A DNA stretch of 64,000 nt, taken from Bradyrhizobium forestalis (GTDB lineage: Bacteria > Pseudomonadota > Alphaproteobacteria > Rhizobiales > Xanthobacteraceae). Below are positions 32,229 through 42,600 of the stretch, one piece after another. The position numbers and the translations under genes are program-made. Within the stretch, counting starts at the first letter, position 1; each line of letters begins with the position of its first letter. The stretch spans positions 1-64,000 of the forward strand of contig NZ_PGVG01000022.1 of the NCBI RefSeq assembly GCF_002795245.1. Direction: 5' to 3'. The notes under the pieces were generated by a model. It was not told where the DNA came from. It searched no databases and saw only the letters and a program-made list of their open reading frames with translations.

Positions 32229-33763
32229 ATGATCACCTTTTCCTGGGCCGGCGTGTCGATCGCGGGCGATGCGGGTTTGCGCCAGAGCCGCGCCAGCTGC
32301 AGCACAAGCGGAAGCAGCAGCAGCGCGATGCCGCCCACGATCAGGCACGTCACCAGCTTGTTCGCGAAGAAGATGCCCAGCGATCCCTTGGAGATCAGCA
32401 TCGACTGCCGGAACGCGTCCTCGGCCTTGTCGCCGATCACGATCGCGAGCACGAGCGGCGCCAGCGGATAGAACAGCTTCTTGAAGAGATAGCCGACGAT
32501 CCCGAACCCGAGCATCATGACGACGTCGAGATAGGAGTTCGACACCGAATAGGCGCCGACGACGCAGATGATCACGATCAGCGGCGCGATCACCACGAAG
32601 GGAATCCGCATCAGGGCGGCGAAGACCGGAACGGTCAGCAGCACCAGCGCGACAGCGACGATGTTGCCGACATACATCGAGGCGATCAGACCCCAGACGA
32701 AGTCCTTGCTGTCGACGAACAGCATGGGCCCGGGATTGAGGCCCCAGATCATCAGTCCGCCCATCATCACGGCCGCGGTCGCCGAGCCGGGAATGCCGAG
32801 CGAGAGCATCGGCAGCAGCGCGCTGGTCCCGGCGGCATGATCGGCCGTCTCCGGCGAGATGATGCCTTCGACCTCCCCGGTGCCGAAATGCCGGCCGCGG
32901 CGGGAGAAGCGGCGGGCGATGCCGTAGCTCATGAAAGAAGCCGCGGTCGGGCCACCCGGCGTGATACCCATCCAGCAACCGATCGCGGCGCTGCGCAGCA
33001 GGGCCACGCCGTGCCGCCGCAGCCGCCCGACGGCGCGAAACACCTCGCGCCAATCGATCTTCGAGGAGACGGCGCGGGCGTGAAACTCCTCCTCGACGGC
33101 GACCAAGAGCTCGCCAATGCCGAACAGGCCCATCACCGCGACGACGAAGCTCACGCCTTTGACCAGCTCATCCACGCCCATGGTGAGGCGCACGCTGCCG
33201 GACACCGTGTCGATGCCGATGGCGGCGATCGCAAAGCCGATCGCCAGCGCCACGACGGTCTTGATCGGCGCCGCACCGCCCATGCCGACGAAGCTGGCAA
33301 AGGCCAGGAAATAGACTGCAAAATACTCGGCCGGCCCGAACGCGAGCGCAACCTGCGCCACCCAGGATGCGAGGAAGGTGATCAGGATGACGCCGATCAG
33401 CGCGCCGAACGCCGCCGAGCCGAAGGCGGTCGCGAGCGCCGTGGTCGGCCGGCCGTCGCGCGCCATGGGATAGCCGTCGAAGGTGGTCGCGACCGACGAC
33501 GGCTCGCCCGGAATGTTGAACAGGATTGAGGTCACCGAGCCGCCGAACAGCGCGCCCCAATACATGCTGGAGAGCAGGATGATCGCCGACACCGGCTGCA
33601 TGCCGAAGGTCAGCGGCAACAGCAGCGATACGCCGTTCGGGGCGCCCAGCCCCGGCAGCACGCCGACGAGAATGCCGAGCAGCACGCCGACCGCCATCAG
33701 GGCCAGATGCGGCACCGTGACCGCGATGGTGAAGCCGTGCAGGAGCTCTGCGAGATTATCCAT
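32225..33763 (-). CDS. tctA: Tripartite tricarboxylate transporter, large permease (TctA)
   Basis: A 512-residue membrane protein with about 12 helices. TctA signatures are VGVLPGLGAPNGVSLLLPLT near the N-terminus, SSMYWGALFGGSVTSILFNIPGE-like helix 2 region, and GITPGGPTAASFMSYG, the Gly-Pro-rich second repeat. It forms the secondary transporter with TctB, and takes substrate from the periplasmic protein TctC. Its stop overlaps pdxA; tctB ends 12 bases upstream. Confidence 0.94.
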   Translation of the reverse strand: MDNLAELLHGFTIAVTVPHLALMAVGVLLGILVGVLPGLGAPNGVSLLLPLTFGMQPVSAIILLSSMYWGALFGGSVTSILFNIPGEPSSVATTFDGYPMARDGRPTTALATAFGSAAFGALIGVILITFLASWVAQVALAFGPAEYFAVYFLAFASFVGMGGAAPIKTVVALAIGFAIAAIGIDTVSGSVRLTMGVDELVKGVSFVVAVMGLFGIGELLVAVEEEFHARAVSSKIDWREVFRAVGRLRRHGVALLRSAAIGCWMGITPGGPTAASFMSYGIARRFSRRGRHFGTGEVEGIISPETADHAAGTSALLPMLSLGIPGSATAAVMMGGLMIWGLNPGPMLFVDSKDFVWGLIASMYVGNIVAVALVLLTVPVFAALMRIPFVVIAPLIVIICVVGAYSVSNSYLDVVMMLGFGIVGYLFKKLFYPLAPLVLAIVIGDKAEDAFRQSMLISKGSLGIFFANKLVTCLIVGGIALLLLPLVLQLARLWRKPASPAIDTPAQEKVII

Positions 33764-33774
33764 CGGTGTCTCCG

Positions 33775-34257
33775 TCAGAACCCGAAGGCGGCGGCGAGCG
33801 CACCGTGCGGCAGGCTGACCTGGAACATGCGCTCGAACACGACGTAGAGCGCGAGCGCCGTGGCCGCCGCCATGGCGAGCGCGCGCGGCACGGATTGGTG
33901 CCGGGGGATCGCCAGCACTGCGAAGACATACAGCGCCGAGGCGACGTACATCCCGGCGAGCGGAATCGCAGCGACGAAGATCGCAGCCGGCACGAACAGG
34001 CCGGCGAGCCGGCGCAGCTCGAGCGGCGTGATCGCGATGGGAACGCTTGCGAGCGTCGCAGCCGGCAACGCGCCCCTCACCAGATTGTACAGGCTCCCGA
34101 GCACGACGATGATTCCGGTCAGGAACGGAAACGTGCCGGCGTCCACGCCTGCGCTCGACCAGCCGATGCCGTTGTCGAGGCTGGAGGCGATTACGGCCAC
34201 ACCGAAGCTGCCGGTGAGGATGGCGGTCGCAAGCTCAAGCGCGCGGCGGGAGATCAT
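33775..34257 (-). CDS. tctB: Tripartite tricarboxylate transporter, small permease (TctB)
   Basis: 160 residues with four predicted membrane helices, as usual for TctB: ELATAILTGSFGVAVIASSL, FPFLTGIIVVLGSLYNLVRG, LAGLFVPAAIFVAAIPLAGM and ALAMAAATALALYVVFERMF. The C-terminal LPHGALAAAFGF fits the family end. Located between tctC, with a palindromic repeat in the 200-base gap, and tctA. Confidence 0.9.
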   Translation of the reverse strand: MISRRALELATAILTGSFGVAVIASSLDNGIGWSSAGVDAGTFPFLTGIIVVLGSLYNLVRGALPAATLASVPIAITPLELRRLAGLFVPAAIFVAAIPLAGMYVASALYVFAVLAIPRHQSVPRALAMAAATALALYVVFERMFQVSLPHGALAAAFGF

Positions 34258-34328
34258 GGCGTGGTACCTATGAAGGCGGAGCTATCCATGTGACTGGGGG
34301 GCCTGCCGAACGAGTTCGGCCTGCATGG

Positions 34329-34430
34329 TTCGAGACGCCCGCTTTGGCGGGCTCCTCACCATGAGGGTCTGACATCTCGCCGCAACTTGCGACCTCATCC
34401 TGAGGGCCCGCCTCAGGCGGGCGTCTCGAA
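34329..34430. repeat. Long palindromic repeat, family B copy 2
   Basis: Arms TTCGAGACGCCCGC (34329-34342) and GCGGGCGTCTCGAA (34417-34430), 14 bp perfect. It lies inside the Tct operon, between tctC and tctB, where it could stabilise the tctC part of the transcript. Confidence 0.88.
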
Positions 34431-34461
34431 GGATGGCCGCAGGCGACCTGCCTGCCCCGCC

Positions 34462-35454
34462 TCACTTGACGAGCCAGCCCTGCTCGCCCGCGACCTGCTT
34501 GACGTGTTCGAGGTCCTCCTTGATGAATTTGTCGAACGCGGCACCGGTCAGGAACGTGTCGACCTGGGAGGTCTTCTCGATGTAGTCCTTCCACTCCGGC
34601 GTCGCCTGCACCTTCTTCATGAGGTCGACATAGAACGCCGCCTGATCCGGCGTGACCTTGCCGGGCAGCCACACGGTGCGCGGCTGCTCATATTGCTTGA
34701 TGTCGAGGCCCTGCTCGACGCAGGTCGGAACGTCGCTCCAGCCTTCGGTTGCAGTGACCTTCGGCCCCTGCGGCAGCCGCTTCGGGCTGAAAACGCACAG
34801 CGGTCGCTGCGTGCCGCCGCGCCATTGCCCGAGGCTTTCGCTGGGATTGTTGACGTGGGAATCGAGATGTCCGCCGGCGAGCTGCACGGCGGTCTCGGCG
34901 CCGCTCTTGAAGGGAATGTAGGTCAGCTTGACCTTGCCGGCCTTCTCGATCATGCGCGTCAACACCTCGTCGGTGTCCTTGGACTGCGCGCCGCCCATCT
35001 TGAATTCGCCCGATGCGGCCGCCTTCAGATAATCGCCCGCCGTCTTGTAGGGCGTGTCCTGCTTGACCCAGAGCAGGAACTCGTCCTGCGCCATCGCCGC
35101 AATGGGGGTGAGATCGGTGTAGTTGAACGCGACCTTGGAGACGAGCGGTTGCTGCCAGGCGTTCGAGGTGCCGAAGATCACCTTGTAGGGATCGCCCGCG
35201 GAGGCCTTGCCGTAGACGTAGCCTTCGGCGCCGCTGCCGCCGCCCTTGTTGACGACGACGATCGGCTGCTCCGTCAGCTTGTGCTTGGTGATGATGTTCT
35301 GCACCGCGCGGGCGAGGTTGTCGGTGCCGCCGCCGGGGCCGGCGGTGGCGACGAACTCGATCGGCTTTTGCGGTTGCCAGGCGGCGAGTGCCGGCATCGT
35401 GCCGGCGAGCACGGTTACGGCTGCGGAGAGCAGAAATGTTGACGTCCGACCCAT
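34462..35454 (-). CDS. tctC: Tripartite tricarboxylate transporter substrate-binding protein (TctC/Bug family)
   Basis: A 330-residue periplasmic binding protein. The signal peptide is MGRTSTFLLSAAVTVLAGTM and so on to ALAA; GGAGGAAATC precedes the ATG at 35454. The mature protein begins WQPQKPIEFVATAGPGGGTD, the canonical Bug-family ligand loop. It lacks similarity to a single ligand type, so the carried acid is unknown. Context with acyl-CoA enzymes suggests a carboxylic acid that is activated after uptake. Confidence 0.92.
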   Translation of the reverse strand: MGRTSTFLLSAAVTVLAGTMPALAAWQPQKPIEFVATAGPGGGTDNLARAVQNIITKHKLTEQPIVVVNKGGGSGAEGYVYGKASAGDPYKVIFGTSNAWQQPLVSKVAFNYTDLTPIAAMAQDEFLLWVKQDTPYKTAGDYLKAAASGEFKMGGAQSKDTDEVLTRMIEKAGKVKLTYIPFKSGAETAVQLAGGHLDSHVNNPSESLGQWRGGTQRPLCVFSPKRLPQGPKVTATEGWSDVPTCVEQGLDIKQYEQPRTVWLPGKVTPDQAAFYVDLMKKVQATPEWKDYIEKTSQVDTFLTGAAFDKFIKEDLEHVKQVAGEQGWLVK

Positions 35455-35503
35455 GATTTCCTCCAGCTGATTTTGTCTTTTTTCTTGTCGTATCGATACC
35501 AGC

Positions 35504-36763
35504 TCAGGCGACGCGTTCCTCGCGTCGTCCTGATGCCAGCACGATCGCGCCTTCTTTTTCGAGCGCTTCGATTCGTGACTGGTCGAACCCGTGCTCGGCC
35601 AGCACCTCGCTCGTGTGCTCACCATAGACCGGCGCACCTGACAGCACTTTGCCCGGGGTCTCCGAAAACTTGATGGGAAGCCCGATCGTCTTGACGGGGC
35701 CGAGCTTGGAGTGCTCGACCTCGATGACCATCTCGCGCGCCAGCGTCTGCGGATCGCTGAGGGCCTCCAGCATGTCGTGCACGGGGCCGCACGGCACGCC
35801 CTTCTCGTCCAGCGCCGCGAGCCAATGCGCCCGCGACCTGGTGCGGAAGCGCTCGCTCAGGACGGCCTCGAGCTCCTTCAGGTTCGCCATGCGATCGGCG
35901 CCGGTGACGAAGCGCGGATCGGCGGCGAGCTCGCTCGCGCCGAGTGCTTCCAGCATCAACAGCCAATGCTTCTTGTTGGCGCCGCCGACCACGAGCCAGC
36001 CGTCAGAGGCTTCAAAGGCTTGATACGGCGCATTGAGCGGATGGGCCGAGCCCATCGCGCGCGGCGCAGTGCCCGCCGCGAGCGCGATGGTCGACTGCCA
36101 ATAGGTCTGCACCAGCGCAGCTTCATAAAGCGAGGTCTCGACCCACTGCCCTTCGCCGGTCTTGAGACGATGCGTGTAGGCCGCAAGGATGCCCATGCTC
36201 GCGAGCAGGCCGGCGGTGATGTCGGACAGCGGCGGACCGCATTTGACGGGCGGGCCGTCGGGGCGTTCGCCGGTAAAGCTCATGATGCCGCTCATCGCTT
36301 GTGCGACAAGGTCAAATCCCCTGCGGTGCTTGTAGGGACCGGTGCGGCCGAAGCCCGACAGCGAGCAGTAGATCAGCGCCGGGAATTCGGCGTGCAGCGC
36401 CTCGTAGCCGAAGCCAAGGCGCTCCATCGCGCCGGGCGCAAAGTTCTCGACCAGCACGTCGGCATCCGCGATCAGCCGCCGCAGCACCTGCTTGCCGCCG
36501 TCGGTCTTCAGATCCAGCACGATGCCGCGCTTGTTGCGATTCATCATCAGGAAGGATGCCGCCTCGTCGCCGATCTTCGGCGGCACGGAGTGACGGGTAT
36601 CGTCGCCGTTCGGCCATTTCTCGATCTTGATGACGTCGGCGCCCATGTCGGCGAGCATCAAGGTGCAGGTCGGTCCCGCCATGACGTGGGTGAGGTCGAT
36701 GACCTTGAGGCCGGCCAGCGGTCCCGAACGGCGAGACGTGGATTGCGATCGATTGCTTTGCAT
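35504..36763 (-). CDS. CaiB/BaiF family CoA transferase
   Basis: A class III CoA transferase of 419 residues. The start of the fold is GLKVIDLTHVMAGPTCTLMLADMGADV, and the catalytic Asp lies in the HRRGFDLVAQAMSGIMSFTG region. It moves CoA between carboxylic acids, activating a substrate for further degradation. It is 10 bases downstream of an enoyl-CoA hydratase gene and upstream of tctC, all on the same strand. Confidence 0.93.
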   Translation of the reverse strand: MQSNRSQSTSRRSGPLAGLKVIDLTHVMAGPTCTLMLADMGADVIKIEKWPNGDDTRHSVPPKIGDEAASFLMMNRNKRGIVLDLKTDGGKQVLRRLIADADVLVENFAPGAMERLGFGYEALHAEFPALIYCSLSGFGRTGPYKHRRGFDLVAQAMSGIMSFTGERPDGPPVKCGPPLSDITAGLLASMGILAAYTHRLKTGEGQWVETSLYEAALVQTYWQSTIALAAGTAPRAMGSAHPLNAPYQAFEASDGWLVVGGANKKHWLLMLEALGASELAADPRFVTGADRMANLKELEAVLSERFRTRSRAHWLAALDEKGVPCGPVHDMLEALSDPQTLAREMVIEVEHSKLGPVKTIGLPIKFSETPGKVLSGAPVYGEHTSEVLAEHGFDQSRIEALEKEGAIVLASGRREERVA

Positions 36764-36772
36764 CGGCTCGTC

Positions 36773-37567
36773 CTATTGGCCGCGCCATTGCGGCGCGCGC
36801 TTGTTGAGGAAAGCATCGAGCCCTTCGCGAAAGTCCTGGCTCGTGTAGCACATCAGGATGAGGTCTTCGCCCTCGTCCCGCGTCAGCCGCCGTTGCAGGC
36901 GGCTGACAGCCTGCTTGGTCGCATTCAGCGTCAGCGGCGCATGGCTCGCGACGAGCCGGGCCATCTCCTCGGTGCGCCGCTCGAGGGCGGCAAGGTCGTC
37001 GACGACCTCGCCGAGCAGCCCGACGCTTGCGGCCTCCGCGGCATCGACAAGGCGCGCGGTGAAGATGAGATCCTTGACCCGAGCGGCGCCGATCAGTGCG
37101 GTGAGACGGCTGACATTGGACATCGACAGGCAATTGCCGAGCGTCCGGGCGATGGGGAATCCGATTTTCGCGCTTCGCGTGCCGATGCGGAGGTCGCAGG
37201 CCGCAGCAATGCCCGCCCCGCCTCCGGTGCAGAACCCGTTGATCGCCGCGATCGTCGGTACCCTGCACTGCTCCAGCGTGGTCAGCACGCGATCGATGCG
37301 GTTCTCGTAGTCGATGGCGTCCTGCGGTGTCTTGAACTCGCGGAACTGGTTGATGTCGGTGCCGGAGGCGAAGGCCTTGTCGCCGGCCCCGCGCAGCACC
37401 AGCACCTTGATCGCATGGTCGCGGTTCGCCCCCTCACAGATCGCGGCAAGCCGCTCGTACATCGCGAAGGTAAAGGCATTGCGGGCCTGCGGGCGGTTGA
37501 AGGTGATCCGCCCGATGCCATCGTTGCATTCAAAAACGAGGTCGTCCGCCTCCGCAGCCAGGTCCAT
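36773..37567 (-). CDS. Enoyl-CoA hydratase/isomerase family protein
   Basis: 264 residues of the crotonase superfamily. Segments: ITFNRPQARNAF, the oxyanion-hole element VLRGAGDKAFASGTDINQF, and INGFCTGGGAGIAAACDLRIG. The ATG at 37567 (after GAGGAA) fits the family length; upstream sequence contains an operator-like palindrome. The first gene of the ECH-CaiB-TctCBA-PdxA cluster, divergent from the GntR gene. Exact reaction not deducible; residues at the two catalytic Glu sites were not resolved. Confidence 0.9.
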   Translation of the reverse strand: MDLAAEADDLVFECNDGIGRITFNRPQARNAFTFAMYERLAAICEGANRDHAIKVLVLRGAGDKAFASGTDINQFREFKTPQDAIDYENRIDRVLTTLEQCRVPTIAAINGFCTGGGAGIAAACDLRIGTRSAKIGFPIARTLGNCLSMSNVSRLTALIGAARVKDLIFTARLVDAAEAASVGLLGEVVDDLAALERRTEEMARLVASHAPLTLNATKQAVSRLQRRLTRDEGEDLILMCYTSQDFREGLDAFLNKRAPQWRGQ

Positions 37568-37587
37568 TTCCTCATGTCCTTCTTGTT

Positions 37588-37671
37588 TTTTGCATTTTTG
37601 AATGCAAAATCTGCGATTAGCAAGCTGGAACTTCCAACTATCGCCAGATAATCTCGCTTTTGCATTCAAAA
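37588..37671. promoter_or_regulatory. Candidate GntR operators in the divergent promoter region
   Basis: 37588-37609 is an inverted repeat TTTTGCATT-N4-AATGCAAAA with perfect 9-bp arms. A second site, TTTTGCATTCAAAA at 37658-37671, repeats the half-site. Together they flank the promoter zone between the enoyl-CoA hydratase and GntR genes. An FCD-type GntR protein is the natural ligand. Confidence 0.7.
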
Positions 37672-37683
37672 TGGAGCGCTTCC

Positions 37684-38349
37684 ATGCTTCACGAGGAGGT
37701 CGTCGGCCGCATCCGCGCCATCCTGCTCGACGGTGAAATCCCGCCGGGCGCGCGGATTCCCGAGCGTGAGCTGTGCGAGCGGCTCGAGATCTCGCGCACG
37801 CCGCTGCGCGAGGCGCTCAAGGTGCTGGCCGCCGAGGGCCTCGTGCAGCTGCTGCCGCACCGCGGCTCGCGCGCGGCAAAACTGACCGACAAGGACATGC
37901 GCGACCTGTTCGAGGTCTGCCAGGGCCTCGAGGCCCTCGCCGGCGAGCTCGCCTGCGAGCGCATCACGGACGCAGAGATCGATGAGATCGCCGCTGCGCA
38001 TGCGGACATGGTGCGGCATTATTCCGAGGGCGACCTGATCCAGTACTATCGCGGCAATCGCGCCATTCACGAAGCCATCGTCACCGCAGCCGGAAATCCC
38101 GCGCTGACGTCGCTCTACGCCTCGGTGACCGCGCGCATCCGGCGCGCGCGCTACGTCACGCCGATGACGCCGCAGCGCTGGGCGCTCGCCGTGAAGGAGC
38201 ACGAGGCGATCCTCAACGCGCTTCAGCGCCGCGACGGCGTCGGCCTCGCCCATATCCTGCGTGCGCATCTCCGTCACAAGCGCGAAGAGGTCCTGCAGGC
38301 GGGTTTTGCCGAGACAGAGGGCAACGACGTCACTTTGAGAATTGCGTAA
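37684..38349 (+). CDS. GntR family transcriptional regulator (FadR/FCD subfamily)
   Basis: 221 residues: an N-terminal winged helix (GARIPERELCERLEISRTPL, REALKVLAAEGLVQLLPHRG) and a C-terminal FCD domain with metal-binding His candidates in YYRGNRAIHEAIV and KEHEAILNALQRRD. Starts at the ATG at 37684; a TTG eight codons upstream would overlap the second operator. It most likely represses the divergent catabolic operon until the transported acid or its CoA ester binds. Confidence 0.92.
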   Translation: MLHEEVVGRIRAILLDGEIPPGARIPERELCERLEISRTPLREALKVLAAEGLVQLLPHRGSRAAKLTDKDMRDLFEVCQGLEALAGELACERITDAEIDEIAAAHADMVRHYSEGDLIQYYRGNRAIHEAIVTAAGNPALTSLYASVTARIRRARYVTPMTPQRWALAVKEHEAILNALQRRDGVGLAHILRAHLRHKREEVLQAGFAETEGNDVTLRIA

Positions 38350-38565
38350 CGCGCAATTCCGTGCTCGGGCGCATCCTGCCTTTGCACGTCGCCTTCGCGC
38401 TTCGACCATCGTTCTCGTTCAGCGTGTAGTGCCAAGTAATTCCACTTGCTAGCTTGTCGCAACCGGCGCAGCATGCCTTGCACCGTCGCTGGCCACGGGG
38501 CCGATCAGGCGGTCGCAACGCGCGAACAACTTGCGCAAAACAAAAGACAAAGGCGGAGGAAACGC

Positions 38566-39537
38566 ATGACACTCGATGTCTCACGTCGGTCCCTACTCGC
38601 ACTCGGCGCCGGTCTCGGCGCCAGCGCAATACTCGGCAGCAATGCGATGGCGCGGGCTCCCAAGCTCGGCACCCAGACGCCCTATTGGCACCGCTTCATC
38701 CTCGGCGATGCGGAAGTGACCGTCGTCTCCGACGGGCCGCTGCCGCTCGGCGACCCCTCCGGGACATTCCTTGGCGTTCCCAAGGAAGAGGTCAAGAAGA
38801 TGCTCGCCGACAATTTCCTGTCGCCGGACAATGTCGTGCTCGAACAGAATTCGCCGATCGTGAACACCGGCGACAAGCTCATCCTGTTCGATACCGGCAT
38901 GGGCAGCTCAAAGATGTTCGGCGCCAGCACCGGCCGGCAGCAGAAGAGCATGACCGAGGCCGGCATCAAGCCGGAGGACATCGACGCCGTGGTTTGCTCG
39001 CATGCCCATATCGACCACATCGGGGGCATCGTCGACGAGGGCGGCAAGCCGCTGTTTCCGAATGCGCAAGTCTACATCTCCCAGACCGATTTCGATTTCT
39101 GGACCGACGAGGGCAAGCTGGGCAGCCCGGCCAAGGACTTCGTCGTTCACGCCCGCAAGAATCTGTTGCCGGTCCGCGACCGCATCGTGTTCTTCAAGGA
39201 CGGCCAGGAATTCCTGCCCGGCGTGCAGGCGATCGCGGCGCCCGGCCATACCGTCGGCCACACCATCTTCATGGTCTCGTCGGCGGGGAAATCGTTCGCG
39301 TTCCTCGGCGACCTCTCGCACCATTCGGTGCTGCTGCTGGAGCGGCCGCGAATGGAGTTCTCCTATGACACGGATCCCAAGCAGGCGGCTGAATCGCGCG
39401 TCAAACTGCTGACGATGCTGGCGGCGAACAAGACCCCGGTGATGTCCTATCACTTCGCCTGGCCGGGCTATGGCCACGTCGCCAAGGCAGGCGACGGCTT
39501 CCACTACTATCCGGAGCCGATGAAGATGACGTTGTAG
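38566..39537 (+). CDS. Tat-exported MBL-fold metallo-hydrolase
   Basis: 323 residues. The N-terminus has a twin-arginine signal (SRRSLLALGAGLGASAIL). The metal site motif HxHxDH is visible as SHAHIDHIGG, with the following His in APGHTVGHT and a late His in SYHFAWPGYGH. RBS GGAGGAAACGC is directly before the ATG. Enzymes of this subgroup include lactonases and periplasmic hydrolases; the substrate is unknown. It stands alone between the GntR gene and the RND pump. Confidence 0.9.
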   Translation: MTLDVSRRSLLALGAGLGASAILGSNAMARAPKLGTQTPYWHRFILGDAEVTVVSDGPLPLGDPSGTFLGVPKEEVKKMLADNFLSPDNVVLEQNSPIVNTGDKLILFDTGMGSSKMFGASTGRQQKSMTEAGIKPEDIDAVVCSHAHIDHIGGIVDEGGKPLFPNAQVYISQTDFDFWTDEGKLGSPAKDFVVHARKNLLPVRDRIVFFKDGQEFLPGVQAIAAPGHTVGHTIFMVSSAGKSFAFLGDLSHHSVLLLERPRMEFSYDTDPKQAAESRVKLLTMLAANKTPVMSYHFAWPGYGHVAKAGDGFHYYPEPMKMTL

Positions 39538-39605
39538 GTCGGCAGATCAGCTCCGGGCACACGCGCTGCCCGGAGCTGCGATGCACCTCATTCCGCGGGC
39601 TCGCC

Positions 39606-42600
39606 TCATTCCGCGGGCTGTGTGAGGGCACGTGACTCCGAGGCGACAGCGTCCGTTCGCGCGCCCGGAAATATCCGCCGGACCAGAACGAACAGCGCCG
39701 GAACGAAGAAGATGCCGAGGACGGTTGCCGCGATCATGCCGCCGGCAACGCCGATGCCGACCGCGTTCTGGCTGGCGGAGCCCGCGCCAGTCGCCACTGC
39801 CAGCGGCAGCACGCCGAGGATAAAGGCGAGCGACGTCATCAGGATCGGGCGCAGACGCTGACGCGCTGCGTACAGCGTAGCGTCCACAAGGCTGCGGCCG
39901 GCGGCAATTTGCTCCAGGGCGAATTCGACGATGAGGATCGCGTTCTTCGCCGCAAGACCGATCGTGGTGAGCAGGCCGACCTGAAAATACACGTCGTTAG
40001 CCTGACCGAACAGCGTCGCGGCGAGCAGCGCGCCGAGCACGCCGATCGGTACCGTCAGCATGACCGCGAACGGAACCGACCAGCTCTCATAGAGCGCAGC
40101 AAGGCTGAGGAACACGATCAGGAGCGAGATCGAATAGAGGTACAGAGTCTGACTGCCGGTGAGCCGCTCCTGGAACGACAATCCAGTCCATTCGTGGCCG
40201 TAGCCCTTGGGCAGCTTGGCCATCTGCTCCTCCACCGCCTGCATGGCGAGGCCCGAGCTGATGCCCGGCCCCGCCTGGCCCTGGAGCTCGACGGCGGCAA
40301 CGCCGTTGTAGCGCTCCAGGCGCGGCGAGCCGAAGCTCCAGCGATCGGTGGCCAGCGCCGAGAACGGCACCATCGAGCCCGCGGCATTGCGGACGTACCA
40401 GCGGCCGATGTCGCTGGTGTCCATGCGGAACGGCGCGTCGCTTTGCACATAGACTTGCTTGACGCGGCCGCGGTCGATGAAGTCGTTGACATAGGCGCCG
40501 CCCCAGGCCGCCGAGAGCGTGGTGTTGAGATCGCTGAGGTTGACGCCGAGAGCCGTGGCCTTGGCCTGATCGACGTCGAGGTTGAACTGCGGCGTATCGT
40601 CCTGCCCGTTCGGCCGCGCCTGCGCGACGCGCGGATCCGTCGCCAGCTGGCCCAGCAGCTGGTTGCGCGCCTGGATCAGCGCTTCGTGACCGTTGCCGCC
40701 GGTGTCCTGCAGGTAGACGTCGAAACCGCCGGCATTGCCGAAGCCCGGAATCGGGGGCGGCAGCACCGCAAATACCATGGCGTCGCGGATCTTTGCGAAC
40801 GCCCCCATGGCGCGGCCGACCACGGCCTGCGCCGAGCTCGCAGGACTCTTGCGCTCGTCGAACGGCTTCAGGCTGACGAAGGCCAGGCCCACATTTTGCC
40901 CCTGCCCCGCAAAGCTGAAACCACTGACCGCGAATACGCCCGCCACGGTGTCCTTCTCGTTATCGAGATATTGATGCTCGATCTGCTTGATGACATCGAG
41001 CGTGCGCGTCGCGGTGGCGCCGACCGGAAGCTGAATCAGGGTCATGATCGATCCCTGATCTTCCTCGGGCAGGAACGAGCTCGGCAGCCGCTGGAACAGG
41101 ACGACCATGCCGGCGACGACCGCCACGAAGGCGATCAGGACGCCGGCGACGCGCCTGATCGCGCCGCCCGCGGCGCGCTGATAGCCGTCGGCCATGCGGT
41201 CGAAGCCACGGTTGAACAGCCCGAAGAATCCGCGCCGGGTGCCATGATGTTTCGCCGGCTTCAGGATGGTGGCGCACAGCGCCGGTGTCAGCACCAGCGC
41301 CACCAGCACCGAGAGCAGCATCGCCGTGACGATGGTCAGCGCAAACTGCCGGTAGATGATGCCGACCGAGCCGTTGAAGAACGCCATGGGGATGAACACG
41401 GCCGAGAGCACCACGCCGATGCCGACCAGCGCGCCGGTGATCTCGCGCATGGACTTTTCGGTCGCCTCGCGCGGGCCGAGCTGCTCCTCGGCCATCACGC
41501 GCTCGACGTTCTCGACCACGACGATGGCGTCGTCGACCAGGAGGCCGATCGCCAGCACCATCGCGAACATCGTCAGCGTGTTGATGGAATAGCCAGCAAG
41601 CGAGAGCACGCCGAAGGTCCCGAGCAGCACCACCGGCACCGCGATGGTCGGAATGATGGTGGCGCGCCAGCTCTGCAGGAACACGAACATGACGACGAAG
41701 ACGAGGACGATAGCCTCGAACAGCGTGTGCACCACCTTCTCGATCGACAGCTTGACGAAGGGCGTGGTGTCGTAGGGGTAGATGACGCGAAGCCCCTCCG
41801 GCATGGTGGCACTGAGCTGGGCAATGCGCGCCTTCACCGCCTCCGAGGTCGCAACCGCATTGGCGCCGGTCGCAAGGCTGATGCCCATGCCGGCGGCGGG
41901 CTTGCCGTTGTAGCGCGCCGCTGAATCATAGGACTTCGAGCCGAGCTCGACACGCGCGACGTCGCCGATGCGCACCACCTGGCCCGACGACGCGGTACGA
42001 AGGATGATGTCCTTGAACTGCTCGACCGTCTGCAAGCGACTCTGCGAGGTGATGGTGGCATTGAGCTGCTGGCCGCCGACGGCCGGCAGGCCGCCGAGCT
42101 GGCCGGCGGTGACCTGCGTGTTCTGGGTCTGGATCGCCGCAGTGACGTCGCCCGGCATCAGATTGTATTTGGCCAGCTTGTCGGGATCGAGCCAGATGCG
42201 CATGGCGTATTCGGCGCCAAACAACGTCACCTGGCCGACGCCGGCGACGCGGCTGATGGGATCGTTGACCGAGGACGCCACGTAGTCGGCGATGTCGCTG
42301 GCGGCCAGCCTGCCGTCCTCGGACACGAAGCCGAGCACCATCAGGAAGCTCGCCGACGATTTCACCACCTTGATGCCCTGCTGCTGCACGACCTGCGGCA
42401 GCAGCGGGGTGGCGAGCTGGAGCTTGTTCTGCACCTGGACCTGGGCGATGTCGGCATCGGCCTCGTTGGTGAAGGTCAGCGAGATCTGCACGACGCCGGT
42501 CGAGGTGCTCGACGAGGACATGTATTGGAGATAGTCAAGGCCCGTCATATTCTGCTCGATGACCTTGGTCACCGAGTTCTCGGCGGTCTGGGCGTTGGCG

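Noticed and set aside
31224..33053. 609-codon frame that would extend PdxA upstream
   Set aside because: The extra 275 residues are Arg/Gly-rich shadow of tctA in another frame; the PdxA family start is at 32228.
39909..41924. 671-codon frame antisense to the RND permease gene
   Set aside because: Shadow of a well-supported gene; repeated His/Asp/Arg/Glu runs and no domain.
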